From: JAJEFO01 sp965209045
GTDB taxonomy: Bacteria > Pseudomonadota > Alphaproteobacteria > Rhodobacterales > Rhodobacteraceae
Length of the DNA: 64,000 nt
Reading direction: 5' to 3'
Assembly: GCA_965209045.1 (NCBI GenBank)
Contig: CBDBPW010000001.1
Span: forward strand, 1,054,001-1,118,000
Of this stretch, positions 15,919-23,854 are shown one piece after another. Under the pieces are notes generated by a model. The model saw only the letters and a program-made list of their open reading frames with translations. It had not been told where the DNA came from and did not search any database. The position numbers and the translations under genes were made by a program. The first letter of the stretch is position 1. Each line of letters opens with the position of its first letter.

Positions 15919-17514
15919 ATGGCTCCAAGGGTGCTGATTAGCGACAATCTTTCCGAAGCAGCGGTCCGGATTTTCAGGAGCAGGGGCGTGGACGTCACGT
16001 TTGAACCGGAGTTGGGAAAGGACAAGGACCGACTGCTTGAAGCCATAGGCGGGTACGAGGGGCTGGCCATCCGGTCGGCGACCAAGGTGACCGCGAAACT
16101 CCTCGAAGCGGCATCAAGGCTCATGGTCGTGGGTCGCGCGGGCATTGGCGTCGACAACGTGGAAGTCGCCGCCGCGTCAAAGAAGGGCGTGATCGTGATG
16201 AACACGCCTTTCGGCAATTCGATCACCACCGCCGAGCATGCCATCGCCCTGATGTTCGCGGTTGCCCGCCAGATCCCGGCGGCGAGCGTCTCCACCCACG
16301 CAGGCAGGTGGGAGAAGTCGCGCTTCCTCGGGGTGGAGCTGACCGCCAAGACGCTGGGCGTGATCGGCGCCGGCAACATCGGCTCGATCGTCATCGCGCG
16401 CGCGAGCGGGCTGCGGATGAAGGTGATCGCGCATGATCCGTTCCTTACCGAGGAGCGTGCCGAGAAGCTCGGCGTCGAGAAGGTCGATCTGGACGGGCTG
16501 CTGGCCCGGTCCGACTTCATCACGTTGCACGTGCCGCTGACCGACAGGACGCGCAACATTCTTTCCGCGGACGCGATCAGGCGCATGAAGCCCGGAGCGC
16601 GCGTGATCAACTGCGCGCGCGGCGGGCTTGTCGACGAGGCCGCGCTGGCCGAAGCGCTCGAATCAGGACATGTGGCAGGCGCGGCGTTCGACGTGTTTGC
16701 GGAGGAACCCGCGACCAGCTCTCCGCTCTTCAACCTGCCGAATGTCGTCGTGACGCCGCATCTTGGCGCCTCGACGACGGAGGCGCAGGAAAACGTGGCC
16801 ATCCAGGTGGCCGAACAGATGTCGGACTTCCTGCTGACAGGCGCCGTGACCAACGCGATCAACATGCCCTCGATCACCGCAGAGGAGGCGAAGGTGATGG
16901 GCCCTTGGGTCAGGCTTGCAAGTCACCTCGGCACCTTTGTCGGCCAGCTTACCGAAGAGCCGATCCGGGCGGTCAACCTGCTGTTTGACGGGGAGGTGGC
17001 CAGCATGAACACTGATGCCCTGAACGCCGCGGCGATGGCGGGAATCCTGAAGGCGTCCAACGAGGACGTGAACATGGTTTCGGCGCCCGTCATTGCGAAG
17101 GACCGGGGCATCAAGTGCTCGACGACCACCCAGGCCAAGTCGGGCGTCTTCGACGCCTACATCAAGCTGACGATCGTCACCGACGATCGGGAACGGTCGA
17201 TCGCCGGAACGGTGTTCAGTGACGGCAAGCCCAGGTTCATCCAGATCAAGGGCATCAACATCGACGCGGAGATCGGGGCGCACATGGTCTACACGACGAA
17301 CGAGGACGTCCCGGGGATCATCGGAGCCCTCGGCACCACGCTTGGATCGAACGGCGTCAACATCGCGAACTTCACGCTCGGCCGGTCCGAGAAGAACGGC
17401 GACGCGATCGCGCTTCTTTATGTCGACGAGCCCGTTCCCCAGGCGGCGCTGAACCAGTTGCGCGACACCGGCCTGTTTGGCCAGGTTCGCCCGCTGCATT
17501 TCGACGTGGCGTGA
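15919..17514 (+). CDS. serA: D-3-phosphoglycerate dehydrogenase
   Basis: First enzyme of serine synthesis, oxidising 3-phosphoglycerate with NAD. The 531-residue length is the long (type I) form with an intervening regulatory domain and a C-terminal ACT domain. Visible elements are the NAD site GVIGAGNIGSIV near residue 150, catalytic arginine in NCARGGLVDEAAL near 235 and histidine in TPHLGAST near 285, then the ACT-type end with VPGIIGALGTTLGSNGVNIANF. The start MAPRVLISD has AAGGAA upstream; an in-frame ATG-less extension to 15886 is unlikely. The C-terminal ACT domain suggests serine feedback. Confidence 0.95.
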   Translation: MAPRVLISDNLSEAAVRIFRSRGVDVTFEPELGKDKDRLLEAIGGYEGLAIRSATKVTAKLLEAASRLMVVGRAGIGVDNVEVAAASKKGVIVMNTPFGNSITTAEHAIALMFAVARQIPAASVSTHAGRWEKSRFLGVELTAKTLGVIGAGNIGSIVIARASGLRMKVIAHDPFLTEERAEKLGVEKVDLDGLLARSDFITLHVPLTDRTRNILSADAIRRMKPGARVINCARGGLVDEAALAEALESGHVAGAAFDVFAEEPATSSPLFNLPNVVVTPHLGASTTEAQENVAIQVAEQMSDFLLTGAVTNAINMPSITAEEAKVMGPWVRLASHLGTFVGQLTEEPIRAVNLLFDGEVASMNTDALNAAAMAGILKASNEDVNMVSAPVIAKDRGIKCSTTTQAKSGVFDAYIKLTIVTDDRERSIAGTVFSDGKPRFIQIKGINIDAEIGAHMVYTTNEDVPGIIGALGTTLGSNGVNIANFTLGRSEKNGDAIALLYVDEPVPQAALNQLRDTGLFGQVRPLHFDVA

Positions 17515-18191
17515 TGGAAGGGATTCCGATCCGGCAACTTGCATCCGAGGCCCTGGGCACGGGGTTTCTGGTCGCGACCGTCGTCGGGTCGGGCATCATG
17601 GCCGAACGGCTGACGGATGATGCAGCGCTTCAGCTCCTCTGCAACGCGCTTCCGACCGGGGCAATCCTGGTCGTCCTGATCACGACCTTCGGTCCTGTCT
17701 CCGGTGCGCATTTCAATCCGGCGGTCACGCTCGCCTTCCTGGTCAGGCGCGAGATTCCCGGCCCTCGCGCCCTTGCGTTTGCGGTCGCTCAGGTCGCTGG
17801 CGGCGTGTCTGGCACGTTCCTTGCGCACCTGATGTTCGCGCAGCCGGTCATTCAGGCCTCAACGACAGCGAGGACGGGCGGTGCGATGTGGCTTGCGGAG
17901 GCAGTGGCGGCATTCGGGCTGGTGCTGGTCATCCTGGCGGCCATTCGGCAGCGACCGGAAGCCCTGCCCTGGCTTGTCGGCCTCTTCATCGGGGCCGCCT
18001 ACTGGTTCACTTCGTCAACTTCGTTCGCCAATCCTGCCGTTGCGATTGCCCGGGGATTCACGGACAGCTTTTCGGGCATTCGCCCCATGGACGTTCCGGG
18101 CTTCGTTGCGGCGGAACTTGCTGGGGCCGTCGCGGCCTCCCTGTTTGCACGCTGGCTCTTCAAGAGAGACAATGCATCGGCAAGGAAATGA
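17514..18191 (+). CDS. MIP/aquaporin family channel
   Basis: Membrane channel of about 225 residues with six hydrophobic spans and the two pore NPA motifs: GPVSGAHFNPAVTLAF near residue 66 and SSTSFANPAVAIARGF near 165. The second motif and overall length resemble the aquaporins found in alphaproteobacterial arsenic operons (AqpS/AqpN type), but no ars gene is present here. Start choice is between GTG 17511 and ATG 17514, both overlapping the serA stop. It might carry water or small neutral solutes; the substrate is not determinable. The coupling to serA may be just operon packing. Confidence 0.85.
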   Translation: MEGIPIRQLASEALGTGFLVATVVGSGIMAERLTDDAALQLLCNALPTGAILVVLITTFGPVSGAHFNPAVTLAFLVRREIPGPRALAFAVAQVAGGVSGTFLAHLMFAQPVIQASTTARTGGAMWLAEAVAAFGLVLVILAAIRQRPEALPWLVGLFIGAAYWFTSSTSFANPAVAIARGFTDSFSGIRPMDVPGFVAAELAGAVAASLFARWLFKRDNASARK

Positions 18192-18198
18192 GCGCGCA

Positions 18199-18933
18199 AT
18201 GATCTATGCCATCGGAGACATACACGGACATCTCGACCAGCTGCGGGCGGCGCACGCCTTGATTGCCGAGGACCGTGCCCGCACAGGCGGCGGCTCAGGG
18301 AGAGTCGTGCATGTCGGCGACCTCGTGGATCGCGGGCCGAACGCGAAGGGCGTCATCCAGTTCCTGATCGACGGCATCGCGCGCGGCGAGGACTGGATCG
18401 TGCTCTGCGGCAATCACGACCGATGCTTCGCCGAGTTCCTGTCGGGCGACCCGGATTCCTCGGAAGCGGTTCAGAATGCCTGGTTCTGGCTGAGCACAGG
18501 CATGGGCGGGCAGGCAACGCTCGCGTCCTACGGGCTGCGGAGTGACAGTCCGCAGGACACCGCGGCCCTCTTCGCGCAGGCGCGATCGCTCGTGCCGGAC
18601 GCTCATCGCGAGTTCCTTGCCGCGCTTCCGTACTGGCATCGCGAAGACGGGATGATCTTCGTGCATGCAGGCATTCGCCCCGGAATTCCGCTGGAAGAGC
18701 AGGATGAGGAGGATCTGGTCTGGATCCGGGAGGAGTTCCACTGGCATCGCTACGAGCACGAGGCGTTGATCGTGCACGGACATACGCCGGTGCTCGCCCC
18801 CACGCATTTCGGCAATCGCGTCAATGTCGATGCAGGCGCTGCCATGGGTCGCCCCATTGTGCCTGTCGTGTTTGACGGAGGTGAATGCCATTTGCTGAAT
18901 GCACGTGGCCGCGAAAGGCTGACCGTTCGTTAG
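18199..18933 (+). CDS. Calcineurin-like metallophosphoesterase (PrpA-type Ser/Thr phosphatase family)
   Basis: Predicted cytoplasmic metallophosphatase of 244 residues. All phosphoprotein-phosphatase metal motifs are present in order: GDIHGH at the N-terminus, GDLVDRGPN near residue 42, GNHDR near 73, HAGIRPG near 155 and HGHTP near 193. The start ATG at 18199 lies 8 bp after the aquaporin stop; an upstream in-frame ATG at 18171 would overlap the aquaporin gene. The substrate could be a phosphoprotein or a small phosphoester such as a dinucleoside polyphosphate. Sequence alone does not separate these. Confidence 0.85.
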   Translation: MIYAIGDIHGHLDQLRAAHALIAEDRARTGGGSGRVVHVGDLVDRGPNAKGVIQFLIDGIARGEDWIVLCGNHDRCFAEFLSGDPDSSEAVQNAWFWLSTGMGGQATLASYGLRSDSPQDTAALFAQARSLVPDAHREFLAALPYWHREDGMIFVHAGIRPGIPLEEQDEEDLVWIREEFHWHRYEHEALIVHGHTPVLAPTHFGNRVNVDAGAAMGRPIVPVVFDGGECHLLNARGRERLTVR

Positions 18934-19022
18934 GCAAGTGGTTCGGGCTGGACAGTCGGTCCGGCACTTGACGGCTGCGGAGCACGGCCTAGCCTTGGCA
19001 TGGCACCTGGAGGAGGAAGGCA

Positions 19023-19268
19023 ATGGCACAACGGTTGCATCTCGTCTTTGGCGGCGAACTGGTCGATCCGGCAAGGAGCGTGTTCCGGAACGTTGACGAC
19101 ATCCATGTCGTGGGAATCTTCCCGGACTACCAGACGGCGTACAACGCATGGAAGGCCGAGGCGCAGCGCACGGTGGACAATGCGCATATGCGGTATTTCA
19201 TTGCACACCTGCACCGGCTCCGGGACGAGGACGCCGAGGAGTCTTCCACCGAGGAGCTGGGCGACTGA
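19023..19268 (+). CDS. DUF4170 small protein
   Basis: Protein of 81 residues beginning MAQRLHLVFGGELVDP, which matches the DUF4170 family, a small conserved alphaproteobacterial protein of unknown function. The end is acidic (RDEDAEESSTEE). A GAGGAGGAAGG Shine-Dalgarno precedes the ATG. In related Rhodobacterales it usually sits directly upstream of waaA (KDO transferase) and lpxK; here lpxK follows after a gap but waaA is not present. A link to lipid A synthesis is inference from context only. Confidence 0.85.
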   Translation: MAQRLHLVFGGELVDPARSVFRNVDDIHVVGIFPDYQTAYNAWKAEAQRTVDNAHMRYFIAHLHRLRDEDAEESSTEELGD

Positions 19269-19750
19269 CGGAAGAGACTAGCTTGACCCCATGTCGGCCC
19301 GATATGCGGATTGTCGGTGTTGCCAACGCGGTCGCCCTTCGCGGTGGAGATGCGTCGGTCCCAGACGTCTTGTCATGCATCGGCAATTGACATCGGGCCC
19401 CTCGACATGGCCAAGGCCAGATGATGCCGGAGCAAGGCAGGTCTGCTGGTCGCCGGCACGTCCTGTCGGTCGGGCACCGGTCCTGCAAGCCACCCGCGAT
19501 GCGATCAGTTCAGTCGCGCACGAGGTTCCCAAGCTGGTTCTCTTTGGCAGCCGTGCCGTGTCGCGTCGAAGCCGTACCATGCGGCATGCGCCTTGCATGT
19601 CGGACGAGGAGGTCCCGTCCGGAGTGACGCATGGCCGTGTCAGCACGTGGATGCCGGCCGTTCGAGAGATGCGGCGGCAGTCACGGCCATGATCAACGGG
19701 CGAGTCATCAGGATTGCCAGTTCGGCCCGCTTGGGGTTGGAGAGGGCGTG
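19269..19750. other. Gap where waaA would be expected; no gene seen
   Basis: About 480 bp between DUF4170 and lpxK. No frame shows WaaA/KdtA glycosyltransferase motifs, and open frames on either strand look random. The stretch is too short for waaA (about 1.3 kb), so the gene has been deleted or moved, leaving unrecognisable sequence. Confidence 0.5.
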
Positions 19751-20767
19751 ATGCGACCACCGTCGTTCTGGACCAACCCGCCCGACAGACCGGGTTGGCA
19801 GGCCCGGCTTCTCGCTCCCTTGGCGGCACTCTGGGCACTTGTCACGGCACGCCGAATCGCTCGCGGAACGGGTCACCGGGCCGGTGTCCCCGTAATCTGT
19901 GTCGGCAACGTCAACGTTGGCGGCACTGGAAAGACGCCGACGGTGATCGCCTTGGCCGAACGCCTTGGAGCGGGCACGCATGTGGTTGCACGAGGCTACG
20001 GGGGAACTGAAAGAGGTCCCGTGCGCGTCGATGAACGACGTCACAGCGCAGGCGAAGTCGGGGATGAACCTCTCCTGGTTGCTGCCTTTGCGCCCACTTG
20101 GGTTGCGCATGACCGTGCGGCGGCCGTGCGGGCGGCCGAGGCTTCAGGGGCACGTGTGATCGTCATGGATGACGGCCTGCAGAATCCTGGAGTTGCCAAG
20201 GATCTCAACATTGTCGTGGTCGACGCGGATACGGGATTCGGCAACGGACGCGTCATGCCGGCCGGCCCATTGCGTGAGCCGGTGGCAGCAGGACTGGTGC
20301 GGGCCGATCTGGTGCTTTCGATTGGCGAACCTGATGCGCTGGAGAGATTCGAGAGGATGTGGGGGGATGCAATTGCAGTGCCCCACGCGAAAGGAAGTCT
20401 TGAGGTCTTGCCGACCGGCGTGGACTGGAAGGGTCTGCGGGTTCTCGCCTTTGCCGGCATCGGACGCCCCGAGAAGTTCTTCGCAACGCTCAGGAGCGTC
20501 GGGGCGGAGGTCGTGAGGGCCGAGGCTCTGGATGACCATCAGCCGCTGGGCGATGCGCTGATTGCACGCTTGGAACGAGATGCGCGTTCGCTGTCGGCAC
20601 AGCTCGTGACGACGGAAAAGGATGCAGTGCGCCTGCCCTCGACATCCCGCCAAGGCGTCCTGACCCTGCCGGTGCGGCTGGCTATGAATGACAAAGCTGC
20701 CTTGGACGCGGCACTGGACGGGCTGCAGGCGGCTCAGCCGTTCGAACCCGAAGTCGCCTCCAGCTGA
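19751..20767 (+). CDS. lpxK: Tetraacyldisaccharide 4'-kinase
   Basis: Membrane-associated kinase of 338 residues that phosphorylates the 4' position of the lipid A disaccharide precursor. It has the LpxK N-terminus MRPPSFWTNPP, a membrane-anchoring hydrophobic helix around residues 22-34, the unusual Walker A NVNVGGTGKTPTV near residue 55, and VMDDGLQNPGVAKDLNIVVVDA near 137 followed by MPAGPLREP. The C-terminal LVTTEKDAVRLP motif is also present. The start ATG 19751 directly follows an AGAGGG-type Shine-Dalgarno. Presence of LpxK shows the cell makes lipid A-based lipopolysaccharide. Confidence 0.95.
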   Translation: MRPPSFWTNPPDRPGWQARLLAPLAALWALVTARRIARGTGHRAGVPVICVGNVNVGGTGKTPTVIALAERLGAGTHVVARGYGGTERGPVRVDERRHSAGEVGDEPLLVAAFAPTWVAHDRAAAVRAAEASGARVIVMDDGLQNPGVAKDLNIVVVDADTGFGNGRVMPAGPLREPVAAGLVRADLVLSIGEPDALERFERMWGDAIAVPHAKGSLEVLPTGVDWKGLRVLAFAGIGRPEKFFATLRSVGAEVVRAEALDDHQPLGDALIARLERDARSLSAQLVTTEKDAVRLPSTSRQGVLTLPVRLAMNDKAALDAALDGLQAAQPFEPEVASS

Positions 20768-20911
20768 GAAGCTGACTCGGCGGGCGGTGCGCGGAGTGGC
20801 GGCTCTGTGCCGCTTCCAGGCTTGGGTTCAGTACGTGTTGAGATGTCCGCATGCATTGCAGCATGTCAGACATGTTTCGAGACTTGTTCCGCCTTGTCGG
20901 GGTATGTGACC

Positions 20912-21022
20912 GGCTGACGAAAGATAGGTCTCTCCCTCAGAGACAGCCGTTGCCTGGGCCTCGGTCAGACGGGGATCGTTCAATAGCGCCCAGAGCAGGA
21001 CATGGCTGTCGAGAAGGAGCCG
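20912..21022 (-). pseudogene. VapC-type PIN toxin remnant (N-terminal fragment)
   Basis: The minus-strand frame reads RLLLDSHVLLWALLNDPRLTEAQ..., the classic PIN-domain VapC N-terminus with the first catalytic aspartate. The similarity ends after about 37 residues (near 20912) and the frame stops at 20830-20828 after unrelated residues. No start codon precedes it in frame. Its first codons overlap, in another frame, the altered 3' end of the antitoxin gene. A deletion has removed the start and most of the toxin, so no working RNase is expected. Confidence 0.75.
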
Positions 21023-21264
21023 CTCTGGCTCCTGGCGCTCCGTTCGAACATCCCGGCAATCTCGTCGTCACCCACGAAAATGTCGTCCGGCAAGGTGAAG
21101 GCGCCTTCCGTGGCGCCGATCAGGGTTCGTCCGGCAGGGCGGCTGGCGCCAACGATCCGGGCCGCGGGACGGCCATAGCGTGTCAGCCCGATCGCTTCGC
21201 CTGCCTCGGCCCGGCGGATCAACTCGGCGAACTGGGCCTTGGCTTTGGCAACGGCCATCTGCAT
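20980..21264 (-). CDS. Phd/YefM-type antitoxin, orphaned, with out-of-frame tail
   Basis: Antitoxin-like protein of 94 residues starting MQMAVAKAKAQFAELIRRAEAGE, with the Phd fold core LTRYGRPAARIV near residue 30 and DDEIAGMFERSARSQ near its natural end. A strong GGAGAGGGAGG Shine-Dalgarno precedes the ATG. The last ~14 residues read through, out of frame, into remains of the adjoining vapC gene, so the original stop was lost with the toxin start. It would normally bind its own promoter and neutralise the PIN toxin. With the toxin broken it is an orphan that could only act as a DNA-binding repressor or cross-neutraliser. Confidence 0.8.
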   Translation of the reverse strand: MQMAVAKAKAQFAELIRRAEAGEAIGLTRYGRPAARIVGASRPAGRTLIGATEGAFTLPDDIFVGDDEIAGMFERSARSQSGSFSTAMSCSGRY

Positions 21265-21557
21265 CGCATCCTCCCTCTCCTTTTGGCCAACATGTGGGTC
21301 ATGATCGGGGATGATGCACGAGATCCGGTCAGCTTCACGGCACACATGGCCGGATCCGTTGTCTTCGATCGGTGCAGGGAAGCCTGGCGACACCTCCCTG
21401 ACGCCCTGATCTCCGCACGGCGCGACAAGCGCGGCTTCCGGATGATCCGACCCCGGTTTCGCGGGAGGAGAGGACTCGCGCCTCGAACCGCGCGAGAGGG
21501 GCCCGGACATACCCCTGATCGCGAGCGGATGATCCTGCCGTTTTGCGCACTCTTCTC

Positions 21558-21880
21558 ATGACGAACAAGCACAACTCCCGGGCGCTTAACGGCGACGGGT
21601 TCTCGGTGGTGCACACCGTGCCCATCTACTGCACGCCGGAGAGGGCGGCGCTGCTCGTGCAGTACGGGTTCGACGTGGACATTCTAGCCAGGGTGAATGA
21701 CACGCCGCCCCAGACCAACGCGGCATGGGCGGAGCGTCCCGAGATGGCGCGCGCCTTCGTGATGCTGGATGCCGACGTGACCTTGGGATCCGGAGCGGAT
21801 CACACGCCGCTCATGGCGGCGGCCTGGATTGGGGAGATTTCCCTGATCGACCACTACCTTGTCGAAGAACTGCGCGACGT
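21558..21880 (+). pseudogene. Ankyrin-repeat protein fragment
   Basis: From ATG 21558 the frame contains about three ankyrin-like repeats, each starting with an aspartate turn (DGFSVVHT, DTPPQTNAA, DHTPLMAAAWIGEISLID) spaced about 33-37 residues, with ALLVQYGFDVDI-type second helices. After about residue 105 the resemblance stops, and the frame continues to 22352 as arginine-rich sequence overlapping the next toxin-antitoxin genes, which is clearly not coding. It is therefore a truncated gene, or at most a small ankyrin protein. Ankyrin proteins often mediate protein-protein contact in host-associated bacteria; no function can be assigned here. Confidence 0.6.
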
Positions 21881-22170
21881 TGGCTCCCTTCTCCGATCAG
21901 TGGTGTCAGGAGCGTTTCGGCGTAGTCCGAACTGCAATCTGCCGCTTGCCAAAATGCTGTCACGCCAGGAGGTCCGAGGCGCTCGCAGAGGCGATGGATG
22001 CGTCTGGGAACGATGGCGAGGCATATGGTTGCAGCAAAGCGACTCTTGGGGCTGCGCTTCGGGCGGGTCCAGGCACGCGGCTGCGTCGGCACAGCCCAAC
22101 TCAAGGCCGTCCTTGAACCAGGCCACAGCTTGGTCTAAGCTTGGTCCATTCGATGCGAGGGGATGTCGCT

Positions 22171-22401
22171 ATGCAAATGAACGTTGCCGAGGCGAAGGCG
22201 AAGCTGTCACAGCTTCTCGCCGCTGTCGATGCCGGCGAGGAAGTCATCATCGCGCGCGACGGGGTTCCGGCCGCGCGGCTTGTGCCCATGGCGGCCGCAG
22301 GTGTGCGCCTTGGCGTTCTGGAGGGGGCAGTGAGCCCAGACAGCGTCCCTGACTTCTTCGAGCCAATGACCGAGGACGAGCTTGCGGAGTGGGGCGCATG
22401 A
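22171..22401 (+). CDS. Phd/YefM-type antitoxin (intact pair)
   Basis: Antitoxin of 76 residues starting MQMNVAEAKAKLSQLLAAVDAGEEVIIARDGVPAARLVPM, the Phd/YefM DNA-binding and dimerisation fold. A C-terminal toxin-binding tail (PDFFEPMTEDELAEWGA) follows. Its stop overlaps the start of the downstream PIN toxin (ATGA), the usual translational coupling in vapBC-like modules. It resembles the orphan antitoxin 900 bp away in fold and in the MQM-V-AKAK start but differs in sequence. It should autoregulate the pair. Confidence 0.9.
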   Translation: MQMNVAEAKAKLSQLLAAVDAGEEVIIARDGVPAARLVPMAAAGVRLGVLEGAVSPDSVPDFFEPMTEDELAEWGA

Positions 22402-22811
22402 ACAATGTCCTGATCGACACGCATGTGTTGGCCTGGTCCTTGGTTTTGCCGTCGCAATTGACGTCGGAGGCGCGGCGCAAGCTCGAAGGGGGCGCAACCG
22501 TCCACGTGCCGCCCTGCGCCCTCCATGAAATCGCGCTGAAGGTGTACAAGGGAAAGTGGCCCGAGATGGCACCCTACGCCGGCACTCTTGACAGCCTGTG
22601 TCTCGCCCAAGGATTCCATGTCGCGCACTATACAGGGCGGATGGCAATCCTGGCTGGTTCAATGGAGTGGGATCACCGCGACCCGTTTGACAGAATGATC
22701 GCCGCGACCGCAATCCAGATGGAATGTCCACTTGTATCGAAGGATCCCGAGTTTGACGGGCTGGCAGGCTTTTCAGGGTGGAAGGGCCGGGTTTGGTCCG
22801 ACGGCGCATGA
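22398..22811 (+). CDS. PIN-domain VapC-type toxin
   Basis: Predicted ribonuclease toxin of 137 residues. PIN catalytic acids are visible: D in VLIDTHVLAW near residue 6, E in LHEIALKVYKGKW near 42, and the DHRDPFDRMIAATA motif near 93 with two aspartates. Length and motifs match intact VapC family toxins. It overlaps its antitoxin gene by four bases. It would cleave tRNA or rRNA when freed from the antitoxin; the target cannot be predicted. It lies in a decayed accessory stretch, suggesting the module persists because loss of the antitoxin would be toxic. Confidence 0.9.
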   Translation: MNNVLIDTHVLAWSLVLPSQLTSEARRKLEGGATVHVPPCALHEIALKVYKGKWPEMAPYAGTLDSLCLAQGFHVAHYTGRMAILAGSMEWDHRDPFDRMIAATAIQMECPLVSKDPEFDGLAGFSGWKGRVWSDGA

Positions 22812-23172
22812 CACGGAAGCATTCCGCCGCCAGGGCAGGGATGCTGCTTTCGCATCCACGAGGATCCCTGGCTACGCTGACCGCAAGGACGGGCGAGTTA
22901 CCGAAACGGGAATGTTCCTGTTTGCGACGGAGTGTCCACCGAAGTGCCGCATGCTCCGGCTGCAGGCAATCCTGTTGCCGCGAGGTCGCGCCAGACCTCG
23001 TGCTGCAAGAGGCGTCCGTTTCCGAATCGACATCCCGGGCCGATCACGAACGGTGCCCTGCGAGTCGGGCTCACAATTGTCGAGGGGGTTGCGGCACAAA
23101 TCCTAATCCAGTCGACATGATTGCACCTATGCGGGCGACCCATCGCCGCCACCTCCGCGAGCAGGGGCGTCA
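22812..23172. other. Gap downstream of dsbA-type gene; no gene seen
   Basis: About 360 bp between the toxin and the end of the DsbA-family gene on the other strand. In related Rhodobacterales the smc gene usually follows this dsbA, but no smc motif (such as a Walker A) is visible here. No convincing gene or terminator was found. Confidence 0.5.
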
Positions 23173-23844
23173 TCACCCGCCGAGCGCCTCATCAATCAGG
23201 GCCTTCAAATCGGCATAGGACATGTTGCCATGCAGCTTGCCGTCAATGACGAAACTCGGTGTGGACCTGATGCCATCCGCCTCAGCGTTCTGCAGGTACA
23301 GGGCGTAGAGTGCCTGCGCCCGGTCGCCGTCGGTGAAGCACCCGTCGAGATCCGCATCCGTCAGCCCGGCTGTCTTTCCGATCCTGCGGAGCTTGTCGAC
23401 GATCTCCTGAGCGTCACTGCTTCCGCCGGCCCAGTCCTGCTGCTGCTCGTAGAGCATCTCCACGATGCCGAAATACCTGCTCTCGGCGTTTTCTCCGCAA
23501 CGGGCCGTGATTCCGGCCCAAAGGCCAAAGCGGTCAAAATAGACCTCGCGATAGACGAAATCGATCAGTCCGGAATCGATGTACTCAGCCTTGAGCTGCT
23601 TGTACGGCCCTGCGTGGAACGTCGCGCAGTGGGGACATGTGAAGGAGGCGTACTCGATCACGGTCACCGCCGCGTCCGGGTTGCCGAGCGTCATCTCCTT
23701 GATCATCGACGTGTCGATGTCCTTGGCGTCCTGTGCCAGGGCCTGGCCGAAGGGGCTGGGCAGCACGTTGCGCTCGGAAAGGGAATGCATGGTCGCGAAG
23801 GCGGCAGCGGCCAGCGCGGCAAGAATCGTCAATCGTCGGATCAT
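23173..23844 (-). CDS. DsbA-family thiol:disulfide oxidoreductase
   Basis: Periplasmic thioredoxin-fold protein of 223 residues. An N-terminal signal peptide (hydrophobic residues 5-17) is followed by the active-site CPHC motif in YASFTCPHCATFH near residue 70 and the cis-proline loop RSTPSFVIDGKLHG near 195. The start at 23844 has a GAGG Shine-Dalgarno; an in-frame extension to 24063 would overlap dciA. The order mutY, dciA and dsbA-like is conserved in Rhodobacterales, where this gene is typically next to smc. It probably forms or rearranges disulfides in exported proteins. Confidence 0.9.
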   Translation of the reverse strand: MIRRLTILAALAAAAFATMHSLSERNVLPSPFGQALAQDAKDIDTSMIKEMTLGNPDAAVTVIEYASFTCPHCATFHAGPYKQLKAEYIDSGLIDFVYREVYFDRFGLWAGITARCGENAESRYFGIVEMLYEQQQDWAGGSSDAQEIVDKLRRIGKTAGLTDADLDGCFTDGDRAQALYALYLQNAEADGIRSTPSFVIDGKLHGNMSYADLKALIDEALGG

Positions 23845-23854
23845 GGCCGAAACC

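Noticed and set aside
19278..19838. Minus-strand frame across the missing-waaA gap
   Set aside because: Overlaps the start of lpxK, shows no glycosyltransferase motif, and resembles random GC-rich translation.
20740..20755. GTTCGAACCC resembling a tRNA T-loop
   Set aside because: It lies within the lpxK coding end and no acceptor stem, D-arm or anticodon arm can be drawn around it.
21880..22352. Continuation of the ankyrin frame to 22352
   Set aside because: It overlaps the antitoxin gene on the same strand and reads as arginine-rich noise, so the real similarity ends near 21880.
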